From Chersky-840 sp050011815 (GTDB lineage Bacteria > Actinomycetota > Acidimicrobiia > Acidimicrobiales > UBA8190), in assembly GCA_050011815.1 (NCBI GenBank), contig JBEKIJ010000019.1, forward strand, positions 1 through 64,000: a stretch of 64,000 nt of DNA, read 5' to 3'. A program made the translations under genes and the position numbers. Each line of letters starts with the position of its first letter. The first letter of the stretch is position 1. A model generated the notes under the pieces. The model was given only the letters and a program-made list of their open reading frames with translations, had not been told where the DNA came from and made no database searches. Shown one piece after another: positions 35,553-43,952 of this stretch.

Positions 35553-35879
35553 ATGAATCACCAGCTCAGAAGACTCCTGCCCCGGCAGTTCGCTGATTGG
35601 GGCGGTGCCTACCTCATCGAAGACGAACCCGAGCGGCGGTGGCGGGACTGCCGAGTGATCGACATCTCATCGGCGGGGGCAGGGGTGGAGCTGATTGACG
35701 CCCCCTGGGAAGCATCGGCCGGGAACCACATCCTCATTGCTGTTCACTTGCGAGGGGAGATCCGGCATACCGGGCCATCTCAGGGAGATCGGCTGAGAAT
35801 CGGCACCCAGTTCGTCGGCCTCACCGACGCGCAGGGCGAGGCTTTGGCATCATTCGAGAGCGTCGAAGCCCGCTGGTAG
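35553..35879 (+). CDS. PilZ-like domain protein
   Basis: 108 residues from the ATG at 35553, which follows AGGGGGCGAAGC; the in-frame extension to 35292 is not protein-like. The segment RRWRDCRVIDISSAGAGVEL has the basic N-terminal loop and the DxSxxG motif by which PilZ proteins bind cyclic di-GMP. It is followed by beta strands (HILIAVHLRGEIRH, RLRIGTQFVGL). The first Arg pair is a little irregular, so nucleotide binding is likely but not certain. No cyclase or phosphodiesterase lies nearby. Confidence 0.65.
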   Translation: MNHQLRRLLPRQFADWGGAYLIEDEPERRWRDCRVIDISSAGAGVELIDAPWEASAGNHILIAVHLRGEIRHTGPSQGDRLRIGTQFVGLTDAQGEALASFESVEARW

Positions 35880-35899
35880 AGGACCTCGCAGGTGCCTTG

Positions 35900-36268
35900 A
35901 TGACCAGAGCCCGAGTCCAAACCTTCCATATCGACAGCCATGAGGTTCTGGACCTGTTTGAGGCCCTCGATGGAGTCGCTGAAATGTTCGCCCATCACGC
36001 CGACTTCGGTGGCCTTGTGTGCTTGACGCGCGACAGCGTGCGCAAGGAGATCATCGTCATCACTCTGTGGGAAGGAGAAGGTCTCGACGTCACGCAGGAA
36101 GGTTCCGAATTGGCGCGAGAGCGGATCGCCGCCACCACCGACCTGGGCGTGAGCACCAAATGCTACGAGGTCTTGCGCTTGGTTCCGGGTGAGAGCGTGC
36201 TTGGCGACGACTCCGACATCCTTGGCCAATGGGCTCGATCGGGGCCTCGCCGCCCGGCCATGAGGTAA
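35900..36268 (+). CDS. Dimeric alpha/beta-barrel (ABM-like) protein, paralogue 1
   Basis: 122 residues. It opens TRARVQTFHIDSHEVLDLFE, continues EIIVITLWEGEGLDVTQEGS, and ends CYEVLRLVPGES. A gene at 63226-63633 encodes the same layout (TQARVLKFHVDNDHLPSLIE, EITVISLWDGNGVADTE, CEVITFVPGAS). The pattern suits the ferredoxin-like ABM/EthD superfamily. No catalytic residue can be assigned. It is 18 bases after the PilZ gene, so probably co-transcribed. Confidence 0.6.
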   Translation: MTRARVQTFHIDSHEVLDLFEALDGVAEMFAHHADFGGLVCLTRDSVRKEIIVITLWEGEGLDVTQEGSELARERIAATTDLGVSTKCYEVLRLVPGESVLGDDSDILGQWARSGPRRPAMR

Positions 36269-36765
36269 GGGCCCACTGACCTGCCCGACCTCGGCGTAGC
36301 CGACGCTCGACTCCTGGAGTCTGTGGCTCGAGGTAACGAGCAGCTCTCGAATCAGGTTCTGCATCCGAACTCGCAGGTCCGTCCGGTTCGAATGGGTCAT
36401 CACCTTCTCCATTCGCGAATCCGACAAATTGGTTCGGTGAAATTCTCCTGTCCGACCTAACCCGAACAGATTGAGGCGTGTGTCCCGAGAGCCGTCGTCG
36501 ATCTGTCGCCGCTTGGCGTACCGGTGCACGCCGATGGGCAGTGGGGGAGTCCTCAGGTCCACCGGGGACGCCGGGCGGTTGAGGGCGGCGAAGTGTGGCT
36601 AGTCGGGTGCACGGTAGCCGACCCGTCCACTCGGTTTGAGGCCAGGAGCGGGGCACCCCGAATCAGGGTGTCATCGCCCGGTCTGGGTTCGGTAGCTGCT
36701 GCCCAATCGTGCCGGCCTGGCAAGGATGGGCACGAGTGATTCGAGAGCGGCAATCTATACGCGGT
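36269..36765. other. Intergenic with dispersed repeat copy C
   Basis: Copy C of the dispersed element lies at 36332-36413, with similarity to copy B running on to about 36433. The remainder has no recognised gene. Confidence 0.5.
36332..36413 (+). repeat. Dispersed structured element, copy C
   Basis: This aligns gap-free to copy A (878-959) over 82 bases and to copy B on both sides of the core. GAGC-A-GCTC and CTGC-10 nt-GCAG can pair. The third stem (GTCCG against GGGTC) is imperfect here. It lies 64 bases after the stop of the ABM-like gene. Confidence 0.75.
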
Positions 36766-37365
36766 ATGAAGCCAGCCGAGGCTCTTCGAGAAGCCGTACT
36801 TGGCTTGCGGCTCAGAGCCGTGAACCGCGTGATCGTTGTCGCGCTCGATGGACCAAGCGGCGCGGGTAAGTCGACCCTTGCGAACGCGATCGCAGGGGAT
36901 CTCTCTGCGGCGGTCGTTCATGTGGATGACTTCTATCGGGACATGCCTGATGCTGACCGGCGAGAGCTTTCACCCCTGGAAGGCGTTGACCGCTACTTCG
37001 ATTGGCAGCGCTTGCGCGAAGAGGCGCTCATGCCCCTGGTGCAACGGGAGCCTGCCCGGTTTCAGCGCTTCAACTGGAGTGCCGGTCAGGGGCTAATCGG
37101 CTCAGTCGCCGTCGAAGCAAGCGACGTTGTCATTGTCGAGGGCGTGTATTCGGCACGACCTGAGTTGGAGGATCTTGTCGATCTAAAGGTTCTCGTCAAG
37201 GTCGCGGACCGGGACCGCGTGCAGCGTCGCGAGGCGAGACTTCGCACCGTGAGTCGACACGATCCTCGCGGATGGGACGCTCGCTGGGACGCCGCCGAAC
37301 GCGTTTATTTCGAGACGATCCGGCCTCCGAGTAACTTCGACCTTATCGTTGCGGGTGACGCCTAA
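36766..37365 (+). CDS. P-loop nucleoside/uridine kinase-like protein
   Basis: 199 residues from the ATG at 36766 (an upstream GTG in frame is possible). Walker A is GPSGAGKS (29-36). AAVVHVDDFYRDMPDADRRE is the uridine-kinase-type DDFY motif, followed by YFDWQRLREEALMPL, and VVIVEGVYSARPELEDL is the Walker B/VEG(v/i)Y strand. RRRARL-like basic residues (DRVQRREARLRT) form the lid. It probably phosphorylates a nucleoside or small hydroxylated substrate; such stand-alone actinobacterial proteins are mostly untested. Confidence 0.8.
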   Translation: MKPAEALREAVLGLRLRAVNRVIVVALDGPSGAGKSTLANAIAGDLSAAVVHVDDFYRDMPDADRRELSPLEGVDRYFDWQRLREEALMPLVQREPARFQRFNWSAGQGLIGSVAVEASDVVIVEGVYSARPELEDLVDLKVLVKVADRDRVQRREARLRTVSRHDPRGWDARWDAAERVYFETIRPPSNFDLIVAGDA

Positions 37366-37936
37366 ACGACCGAATGGTGCCAATTCCGACTGCCAGTCAG
37401 GGTCGCATCGGCGAGGGACTAGGCGTACTTGGGATCCGGTGTGTCGATGGATTCATCCGAGGCGACCGCTGTGTGTCGACCACATTCCCCACCTTGTTGG
37501 TGACAGCCCGCTGTATAGGCGGCGCTTACGGATTGCGGATGGGCCGATTCGGTGAGACCTCGGCACCACCCGGAGGCACACCGGTAACACGGCCCGGGCC
37601 AGCCGGGCCAGGTTCAGACGTAGATTCCACCCAGGAAGCAGATCAGGCTGCCCGCGGTCAGTACGAATAGAGCCGATGGCCCGCTGTAGTCGCCGGTGAT
37701 GGGAATTGCGTTCGCCTGAGCTTTGGCTGTCAGGTTCGCGGGTCTGCCGCCAACGCCAAGTCTCCAGGGCCGACGGAGACAGCCTGACTTCCTGCCGTCC
37801 CCAAGGTGTGCCCGAATTGTGGCGCATCCTGGAGCGCCTCGAGCTCAACCGCCTACCTGCCTCGTGGCGCGACGACCGCCTCGACGGTCGTTGGCCGTGC
37901 TGTCAGAAGCAGCTCCCCAACAGCAGGTCTTTCCAC
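37366..37936. other. Intergenic with a possible gene remnant
   Basis: Apart from a minus-strand fragment at 37614-37763 I see no gene. Longer frames here have Arg/Ser/Thr-rich shadow composition. Confidence 0.45.
37614..37763 (-). pseudogene. Possible tail of a small membrane protein
   Basis: The frame ends ANAIPITGDYSGPSALFVLT, then AGSLICFLGGIYV and a stop, a credible single C-terminal TM helix after a secreted-like stretch. No start codon precedes it in a sensible position, so it is treated as a fragment. Confidence 0.25.
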
Positions 37937-38605
37937 TCATTCGCCGAGTGGGAAGGCGGCGGGCAAAAGGCGCATCAGCGTGGTGAACATCGGGGTGAAA
38001 CGGCCCTCGCCCCAGGGCAGGCCAGGCTCGTTGGCAAATGTCTGGCTGAGCACCCCGACGATGATCGTCGACACGAGGTAGATGGCACCCTCTTGATTGG
38101 CTGCTGGGCCGAGCTGGCCCTTGGCCACGGCGTCGGCGAGGGCGTCGCGCTGGAGCTCCAGCATCTCCATGCTGACGGCGAACGCCTCCGGCGAGGGATG
38201 GAAGCTCGGGACGGGACGCCAGAAGAGCAACTCGGCGACGGCGCGGTTGGCCAGACACCACCGCCCGCTCGCTTCGAGGCCTGCGGTGAGGGCGTCGAGC
38301 CCGGAGTCGACCCCCTGCATGCCACCCCGCATCGCCTCGAGGTTCTGGCGTTGCCCCTCGAGGAACAGCACGTCATAGATCGCCATGAGCGAGGGGAAGT
38401 ACTTGTAGAGCGACGGTGGCTGGACGCCCAGGCGCCGCGCCACTTCCGCCAGGCTGAGGCCGTTCACCCCCTCCTCGGTCATGACGTCGCGGGCGATGTC
38501 GAGGATCTCGCTGATGGTCTCCTGGCGGCGACGGGCCCGGCGGTCCGGCCGCGCCGGACCGTCCTCGGCGGGTGCCGTCTGCGCCATTCCCTCGGTAGGT
38601 GGCAT
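37937..38605 (-). CDS. TetR-family transcriptional regulator
   Basis: 222 residues (perhaps 216 if the second Met is used). The HTH is ISEILDIARDVMTEEGVNGL, SLAEVARRLGVQPPSLYKYFPS. The C-terminal domain (LLFWRPVPSFHPSPEAFAVS) is like that of TetR_C_33 members. It is divergent from a SRPBCC gene, with two inverted repeats in the short gap that are the likely operator, so it probably represses itself and that gene. Confidence 0.9.
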   Translation of the reverse strand: MPPTEGMAQTAPAEDGPARPDRRARRRQETISEILDIARDVMTEEGVNGLSLAEVARRLGVQPPSLYKYFPSLMAIYDVLFLEGQRQNLEAMRGGMQGVDSGLDALTAGLEASGRWCLANRAVAELLFWRPVPSFHPSPEAFAVSMEMLELQRDALADAVAKGQLGPAANQEGAIYLVSTIIVGVLSQTFANEPGLPWGEGRFTPMFTTLMRLLPAAFPLGE

Positions 38606-38615
38606 CGTACCTAGT

Positions 38616-38659
38616 ATAGCTTAAAGTCTACTTGACAGCTATAGCTAATGACATTAGCT
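38616..38659. promoter_or_regulatory. Operator region with two inverted repeats
   Basis: TATAGCT (38616-38622) pairs with AGCTATA (38638-38644). Directly adjoining is GCTAATG-A-CATTAGC (38645-38659). They lie between the TetR gene and the SRPBCC gene, and TTGACA at 38633-38638 falls inside. This is a strong candidate for TetR binding. Confidence 0.6.
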
Positions 38660-38686
38660 TTACGCCGGAGACCCGAGGAGGTACCG

Positions 38687-39214
38687 ATGGCCACCAAGGA
38701 CATGACCGAGAATCCGAGCTCGAACCGAAGCAGCCGATGGTGGTTGCGGCAGGACTCGCAGTCCGTCGTGATCGAGGCGCCGACGGAGCGGATCTACGAA
38801 CTGGTGGCGGACCTGCCCCGCATGGGGGACTGGAGCCCCGAGTGCCAGCAGGTGGAGTGGCTCGCCGGGTCCACCGGGCCGGCCGAGGGCGCCACGTTCA
38901 TCGGCCACAACCGGGGCGGCCCCCGCGGCCTCATGAAGTGGTCGCGCCGGGGCCGCGTGATTACCGCCGACCCTGGCCGTGAGTTCGCCTTCGTGACCGA
39001 AGAGGGCGGCCGGGAGGGGACCGAGTGGCGGTACCGCCTGGAATCCGTGGCGGGGGGCACCCGCGTCACCGAGTCCTACACGGTTTGGTGGATACCGACG
39101 TGGGCCCGCATCGCCGACGTCCCGACCAACCGTGCCCGTGAGCTGCGCGAGGCCATGCGGCACACGCTGGAGCGGCTGAAGGGCGCCGCCGAGGTGACGC
39201 CGTCGGACCGCTAG
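38687..39214 (+). CDS. SRPBCC / polyketide cyclase-like protein
   Basis: 175 residues from the ATG at 38687, which follows GAGGAGGTACCG. It has QSVVIEAPTERIYELVADLP, RMGDWSPECQQVEWLAGS, then WRYRLESVAGGTRVTESYTV, the standard START-like order with the DxxRxxxWSPE element. The final helix contains REAMRHTLERLKG. Such proteins bind hydrophobic ligands. Under probable control of the divergent TetR, and 35 bases before the metallo-hydrolase, it is part of a small operon. Confidence 0.85.
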   Translation: MATKDMTENPSSNRSSRWWLRQDSQSVVIEAPTERIYELVADLPRMGDWSPECQQVEWLAGSTGPAEGATFIGHNRGGPRGLMKWSRRGRVITADPGREFAFVTEEGGREGTEWRYRLESVAGGTRVTESYTVWWIPTWARIADVPTNRARELREAMRHTLERLKGAAEVTPSDR

Positions 39215-39249
39215 CCCAACCCTTCCCTTCGAGACCTGAGGAGTTCCCG

Positions 39250-40050
39250 ATGATGTACACGTACAAGGCCGCACCCGATGTCGACGTGGTGACGTCGACC
39301 GCCACCATCACCAACTTCGGCAATCTCGCGATCAATGCGTTCGTGATCCACGCCGCCGAGCCGGTGTTGGTCGACACCGGCGCCGTGAGGGAAAGCGAGG
39401 ACTTCATGGCCGCGCTGCGAACGGTGATCGATCCGGCCGATCTTCGTTGGATCTGGCTGACCCACACCGACTTCGACCACATCGGCTCACTGCACCGCCT
39501 GCTCGAGGAGAACGAACGGCTGCGGGTGATCACCAGCTTCCTCGGGGTGGGGATCATGAGCCTGGCCGCACCTCTGCCCATGGACCGGGTGTGCCTGGTC
39601 AATCCGGGGCAGACCGTCGACGTGGGCGATCGAACCCTGACCGCGGTGCGGCCTCCTGCATTCGACAATCCCATCACGACGGGCCTGCGTGACGAGCGAT
39701 CGGGTATCTTCTTCAGTTCGGACTGCTTCGGAGCCCTTTTGGACGAGGTGCCGGAATGCGCCGAGGACCTGTCGGATGAGGCGCTGCGCACGGGTCAGGT
39801 CTTCTGGGCGACGGTGGACTCTTCGTGGCTGCACAACGTGGACCGGGCGGTGTTCGCCTCGGAACTCGATCGCATTCGCGGGCTCGCACCCACCATGATC
39901 CTGAGCAGCCATCTGCCCGCCGCGCGGGGTTCGTCGATGGAGCGGCTATTGGATGCGCTCGCGGCAGTCCCCGACGCCCCGCCGTTCATCGGACCGGACC
40001 AGGCCGCGTTGGAGCAGATGCTCGCCGGGATCACCGGGGTGGGCGGTTAG
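39250..40050 (+). CDS. Metallo-beta-lactamase-fold hydrolase
   Basis: 266 residues after a clear GAGGAGTTCCCG site. The metal motif is HTDFDHIGS (residues 72-80, H-x-D-x-D-H form), with an upstream Asp in LVDTGAV and a later Asp in FFSSDCFGALL. Together these resemble the oxygen-binding flavodiiron-like branch more than classical lactamases, and LSSHLPAARG supplies a further His. It is co-transcribed with the SRPBCC gene. The substrate is unknown. Confidence 0.85.
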   Translation: MMYTYKAAPDVDVVTSTATITNFGNLAINAFVIHAAEPVLVDTGAVRESEDFMAALRTVIDPADLRWIWLTHTDFDHIGSLHRLLEENERLRVITSFLGVGIMSLAAPLPMDRVCLVNPGQTVDVGDRTLTAVRPPAFDNPITTGLRDERSGIFFSSDCFGALLDEVPECAEDLSDEALRTGQVFWATVDSSWLHNVDRAVFASELDRIRGLAPTMILSSHLPAARGSSMERLLDALAAVPDAPPFIGPDQAALEQMLAGITGVGG

Positions 40051-40099
40051 CCACGTAGAGCGAGAGGACCATGCATCGGCGCTCCGTCGGTGATCTGGT

Positions 40100-41782
40100 C
40101 TACGGCCAATCATGGTCATTGGGAGTGCCGGGCCTCACCCGGTGGAGGACCGTTATCCCTTGGTCGTCGAAGACCACCTTGAATTCCCTCCGGATGACCA
40201 GCGTCTCGTACAGCGCGGTTTGGGTACCGGTTACCCTCGTGTCGAGGACGAGCCAGTCGACCTTCGAAGGGTCTGGGGGATTGTGGAGGCCGATACCCCA
40301 GTTCGTGACGACCCAGGGGTTTGGGAACTCGTAGATCAAGCTCCGGTGGGTCAGGTGATCATCGATGTTGTACGTGGCGGACACGGCTGCGTTGCTTGGC
40401 ACGAGGCTGATCGCCTCGTTGATGGCCTGGTCCTGGGGGTGCGGCGGGACCCAGTACCCCTTGTGGAAGTTGACACTGATCGGTGAAGGGGACCAGGCCA
40501 CATTGCCGGCGAGGGCGGCAGACACTGCGAGACCGACCATGAATCGGCGACCGGCCGGTGTACGCCCCCGCTTTCCGCAAGCCTCCACAACGGCCAAGAA
40601 GACTCCGGCGGTGACGATCGCCGTGAGCATGAAGTGGATGTCGTATGCATCGCTGGTCGCCGAGATCGTATTGACAAGAAGCTGCGGTATGCCGATCAGC
40701 AGCACCAGGGGCTCTAGCAAGGCGAGCAGCGCCACTGGCCAGAACACTTGCGCATAGTAGGTCCACCGTGATCGCGCCGTGACCAGTCGGAGCCACTTGC
40801 TGGGGTGGAACACGAAGTTCCCGATGATCGAGAAGACTGACGTGCCCAGGTCTGGGAACGTGGCGACGTAGAACGGCGCTCCGCCTCCATTGGCCAAAGG
40901 GATGATGAGCTTGGTGCAGATCAGGAACCATGCCCCTCCGGCTATGGCGGTGATCAGTCCCTGCGCCCGCTGACGGTGCTTGAGCCAGAGGCAGATCCCC
41001 AGGGCGAACACGGCCAGGCCGGCGTCTTCCTTGCAGGAAAGAGTGATGGCCACCGCAACCCAGAACCAACCCCAACGGTGCCTGGTTGCCAACCAGTATG
41101 CGAACATCAGCGGAGTGATGATCAGCGCGTCTGGATGGAACTGCCACCAGTTGATCCATTCCACTGAGGGATACAGCAGATATGCCGCGCAGAGCCCGAG
41201 GGGCATCCAGGAGCTCTTCAACCGGTCGCGCCCCAAGAGCCAGATAGGAATGGCTCCCGCCGCCAGCCACACGGTCTCGACGAGATAGAGAAAGTGCGGT
41301 CCCGCTCCCAGCCAATAGGCGGGCACGAAGAGCAGCGTGATGAAGTTGACGTGGTGACCGAAGTAGTCGAGGCCCCGGATCGTGACGAACGGATTCTTGA
41401 AGTGGGAGACGAGCCAGATCCCCTGGTCGTAAATGCCCATATCGAAGCCGTATGTCCCGTAATTCGACTGCTGTTGATAGGTGAGCGTCCCGAACACAGC
41501 GATGTATCCGAGCATCAGCGCTACGAGTGCGGTGACGGGCCCGGCACGGGGCAGTCTCAGGTAAGTGACATAGAGGGGTTCGCGCCGCGGCGTCTCACCC
41601 CTGATCTCTCTTACCGTCCCTCGTGCCCACCGGACGGGCCACAGCAGCTTCCTCTCGGCTGTGGCGAGGGCGTCATCAAAACGCTTCATGATCTGAGCGG
41701 GCGTCTTGGAGGGCTCGTCGCTCTCGGGTGAAGCGTGGGGGTCGCGCTGCTGGGCAGGCTCGGAATCGGGCCCGACGATCAT
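40100..41782 (-). CDS. DUF2079 polytopic membrane protein
   Basis: 560 residues, about ten to eleven TMs. It has DMGIYDQGIWLVSHFKNPFV, then LDYFGHHVNFITLLFVPAYW, the hallmark DUF2079 external loop, followed by WWQFHPDALIITPLMFAYWL and ITLSCKEDAGLAVFALG. These conserved acidic and His residues face outward as in GT-C glycosyltransferases, to which the family is thought related. A role in envelope glycan transfer is inferred. It is convergent with the metallo-hydrolase gene. Confidence 0.85.
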   Translation of the reverse strand: MIVGPDSEPAQQRDPHASPESDEPSKTPAQIMKRFDDALATAERKLLWPVRWARGTVREIRGETPRREPLYVTYLRLPRAGPVTALVALMLGYIAVFGTLTYQQQSNYGTYGFDMGIYDQGIWLVSHFKNPFVTIRGLDYFGHHVNFITLLFVPAYWLGAGPHFLYLVETVWLAAGAIPIWLLGRDRLKSSWMPLGLCAAYLLYPSVEWINWWQFHPDALIITPLMFAYWLATRHRWGWFWVAVAITLSCKEDAGLAVFALGICLWLKHRQRAQGLITAIAGGAWFLICTKLIIPLANGGGAPFYVATFPDLGTSVFSIIGNFVFHPSKWLRLVTARSRWTYYAQVFWPVALLALLEPLVLLIGIPQLLVNTISATSDAYDIHFMLTAIVTAGVFLAVVEACGKRGRTPAGRRFMVGLAVSAALAGNVAWSPSPISVNFHKGYWVPPHPQDQAINEAISLVPSNAAVSATYNIDDHLTHRSLIYEFPNPWVVTNWGIGLHNPPDPSKVDWLVLDTRVTGTQTALYETLVIRREFKVVFDDQGITVLHRVRPGTPNDHDWP

Positions 41783-42128
41783 CGTGGTCGCCCGGAACGC
41801 GGGGCCGCTGCCACCATGTCAAGACCTTACTAAGGCTCGAGACATTACTAATGTGCAAGCAGCCGATTCGTTATCGGTATCGCCGACGTCAGCGTCCGAG
41901 TTTGGATGGGCGCGTCCGGTACGGTCCGACAGATTGCGTGAAGTCTCGGCGGTGGGACGAAGTTTTGGTTGGGGTACTTCGAAGAGACGTTCCGAACGCC
42001 TGGTTCGCCGCGTGCCCCGCCACGGGTGGCCAGGCTGAAGCGCCGGCCCGGGACGGTCGAGATCAGCCCGGCAGATGCGTAGGGCTATCGTCGTCACCCG
42101 CACGCGCGATGGCCGAAAGGGGGCCGCG

Positions 42129-42869
42129 ATGGCTCTGAGAGATGCGGAAGCGGAACCGAAGGAAACGGTCTGGGGCGAGATCCAGGGTCAGACCATCACC
42201 TTCCCCATGGTGGTGGCGTCGGCGAACATCGCGACGGTGCTCTTCACGGTGCCGACCGCGGCCGCAGCGGCGCTCGTTCCGGGGAGCGACTTCGAGATTG
42301 TCGAGTCGGTACCCGGCTCGACGCAGCTGATCATCGCAGCATGTGACTACATCGAGAACCCGTGGGGGGACTACCGCGAGATCAACATCGGCTTCCTGGC
42401 CAAGCCGGTGGGCGGCGGCCCGGAGACCGCGGGCTCCTTCATCTACCGGATGCCCGTCGACCAGGCCTTCACTTGTGAGGCCGGCAACAAGGTAATGGGT
42501 TTCCCCAAGACGGTCGAGCAGATCACCACCGAGTACCACGACGATGTCGTCGTGTTCGATCTGGTCTTCGGGGGTCGGCCGACGTTGCATCTCACCATCC
42601 CGCGCGTCCCCGCCGACGGCCCACCGACCCGCCTGGCGGCGGTGAGCTACTCCTACCTCGACGGCGCGCCTTACGCCACCGTGTTGGAGATGGACATGGG
42701 CTCAGGCATCGTCGCCGACCCCGCCACGGTCGGTGTCGAGCTGGGTGACGGGCCCGTGGCCGACGAGTTGCGCTCACTGGGGCTGCCGGCCCTCCCCGAC
42801 CTGGCGTCGTGGGGCGAAGGCCTCGGAGCGGTGTTCCACCTCGGCCACCCTGTTGCCCCTGCGGGTTGA
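42129..42869 (+). CDS. Acetoacetate decarboxylase-family protein
   Basis: 246 residues from the ATG at 42129, which follows AAAGGGGGCCGCG. It has NPWGDYREINIGFLAKPVGG and VDQAFTCEAGNKVMGFPKTV. The GFPK Lys127 corresponds to the Schiff-base Lys of acetoacetate decarboxylase, though the second Lys of the classical KK pair is replaced by Thr. Members with such changes do aldol-type chemistry on other substrates. It is convergent with a catabolic operon (MDR, CYP), which suggests a role in the same oxidative pathway. Confidence 0.82.
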   Translation: MALRDAEAEPKETVWGEIQGQTITFPMVVASANIATVLFTVPTAAAAALVPGSDFEIVESVPGSTQLIIAACDYIENPWGDYREINIGFLAKPVGGGPETAGSFIYRMPVDQAFTCEAGNKVMGFPKTVEQITTEYHDDVVVFDLVFGGRPTLHLTIPRVPADGPPTRLAAVSYSYLDGAPYATVLEMDMGSGIVADPATVGVELGDGPVADELRSLGLPALPDLASWGEGLGAVFHLGHPVAPAG

Positions 42870-43952
42870 TCAGCCCTGTCCCCGGCGCCGTGGGGCCCGA
42901 ACGACGGTCCTGCCCACGGTTTCGCGCCGCTCGATCGCTTCGAGCATGCCCGGTACGTCGTCGAAATCGATCTCGCGCCCGACGACAGGGCGGATCTGCC
43001 GACGCTCCATCATGTGGAGGATATTGGCCCAGATCCGGAGGCCGTCGGCACTCGAGAGGAAGTTCATGCCCAAACTTCGGGTCGGACGTGGATCGTCGAC
43101 GAACGCAAAACAGATACCCACAAGGTCGAAGTTTCCGTAGATGCTCGGCTGGAGGCTCACCGGCCGCTCCTCCAAGGTGATGTCAGCCGCGAAACCGACG
43201 ATGAGATGCCGCCCGTTGAAGGCCATCGTCCGGAAGGTGTCCGTCGTGACCTGTCCACCGATGGAGTCGAACGCGATATCCACGCCGTGTCCGTTGCTAA
43301 CATCGTCCACCAATTCGACGAAGTCGTTCTCGCGGTAGTTGACCGCATAGTCCGCGCCGAGCTGTCGGCAGAACTCGACCTTCTCACCGCTTCCTGCCGT
43401 GGCGATGACGGTTGCGCCGGCGGCCTTGGCCAGCTGGATCACCCCCGAACCCATCCCGCCTGCGCCGGCGTGCACCAGGACGACATCACCGGCTTTGATC
43501 CGACCGCGCTCGTGTAGAGCGAGCCATCCCACCAGGTAGGGGAAGTACATGGCAGCCCCGTCGACGAAACTCAGCCAACTCGGCAAGGTCTGAACGGTGG
43601 CCGCATCGAGCAACGCGGCAGACGCGTAGCCACCTTGGACGCCTACCGTGACGCCCACGACCCGTCGTCCGAGAAGTGCTTCGGCACCCGGTCCAGCCGC
43701 ATCGACGATGCCGGCCGCCACCATGCCCACCGTGAAGGGTGGCTCCAGCTTCAAGAGCCCGTATCGGCCCCGGATGGTGTCGATGTCGTTGAAATCGAGG
43801 CAGAACGTCTCGGTGGCCACACGCACCTGCCTCGGTCCGGGGAGGCCGACATCCACGGCCCGGATCTCCAAGACGTCGGTCGGCGCACCGAGTCTGGCGG
43901 CCACCCACGCCGTGGCTGGCACCGAGCCCGTCTCGGCCGGAGAATCCCCCAT
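42870..43952 (-). CDS. MDR-family zinc-independent oxidoreductase (quinone reductase-like)
   Basis: 360 residues from the ATG overlapping the CYP stop (TGATG). The Rossmann motif is VLVHAGAGGMGSGVIQLAKA, followed by AAGATVIATAGSGEKVEFCR and LGADYAVNYRENDF, typical of NADPH:quinone reductase-like MDR enzymes. No structural-zinc Cys cluster is visible. Translationally coupled to the CYP, it probably acts on the hydroxylated or enone product of that pathway. In mycobacterial clusters such MDRs accompany steroid or terpenoid genes. Confidence 0.85.
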   Translation of the reverse strand: MGDSPAETGSVPATAWVAARLGAPTDVLEIRAVDVGLPGPRQVRVATETFCLDFNDIDTIRGRYGLLKLEPPFTVGMVAAGIVDAAGPGAEALLGRRVVGVTVGVQGGYASAALLDAATVQTLPSWLSFVDGAAMYFPYLVGWLALHERGRIKAGDVVLVHAGAGGMGSGVIQLAKAAGATVIATAGSGEKVEFCRQLGADYAVNYRENDFVELVDDVSNGHGVDIAFDSIGGQVTTDTFRTMAFNGRHLIVGFAADITLEERPVSLQPSIYGNFDLVGICFAFVDDPRPTRSLGMNFLSSADGLRIWANILHMMERRQIRPVVGREIDFDDVPGMLEAIERRETVGRTVVRAPRRRGQG

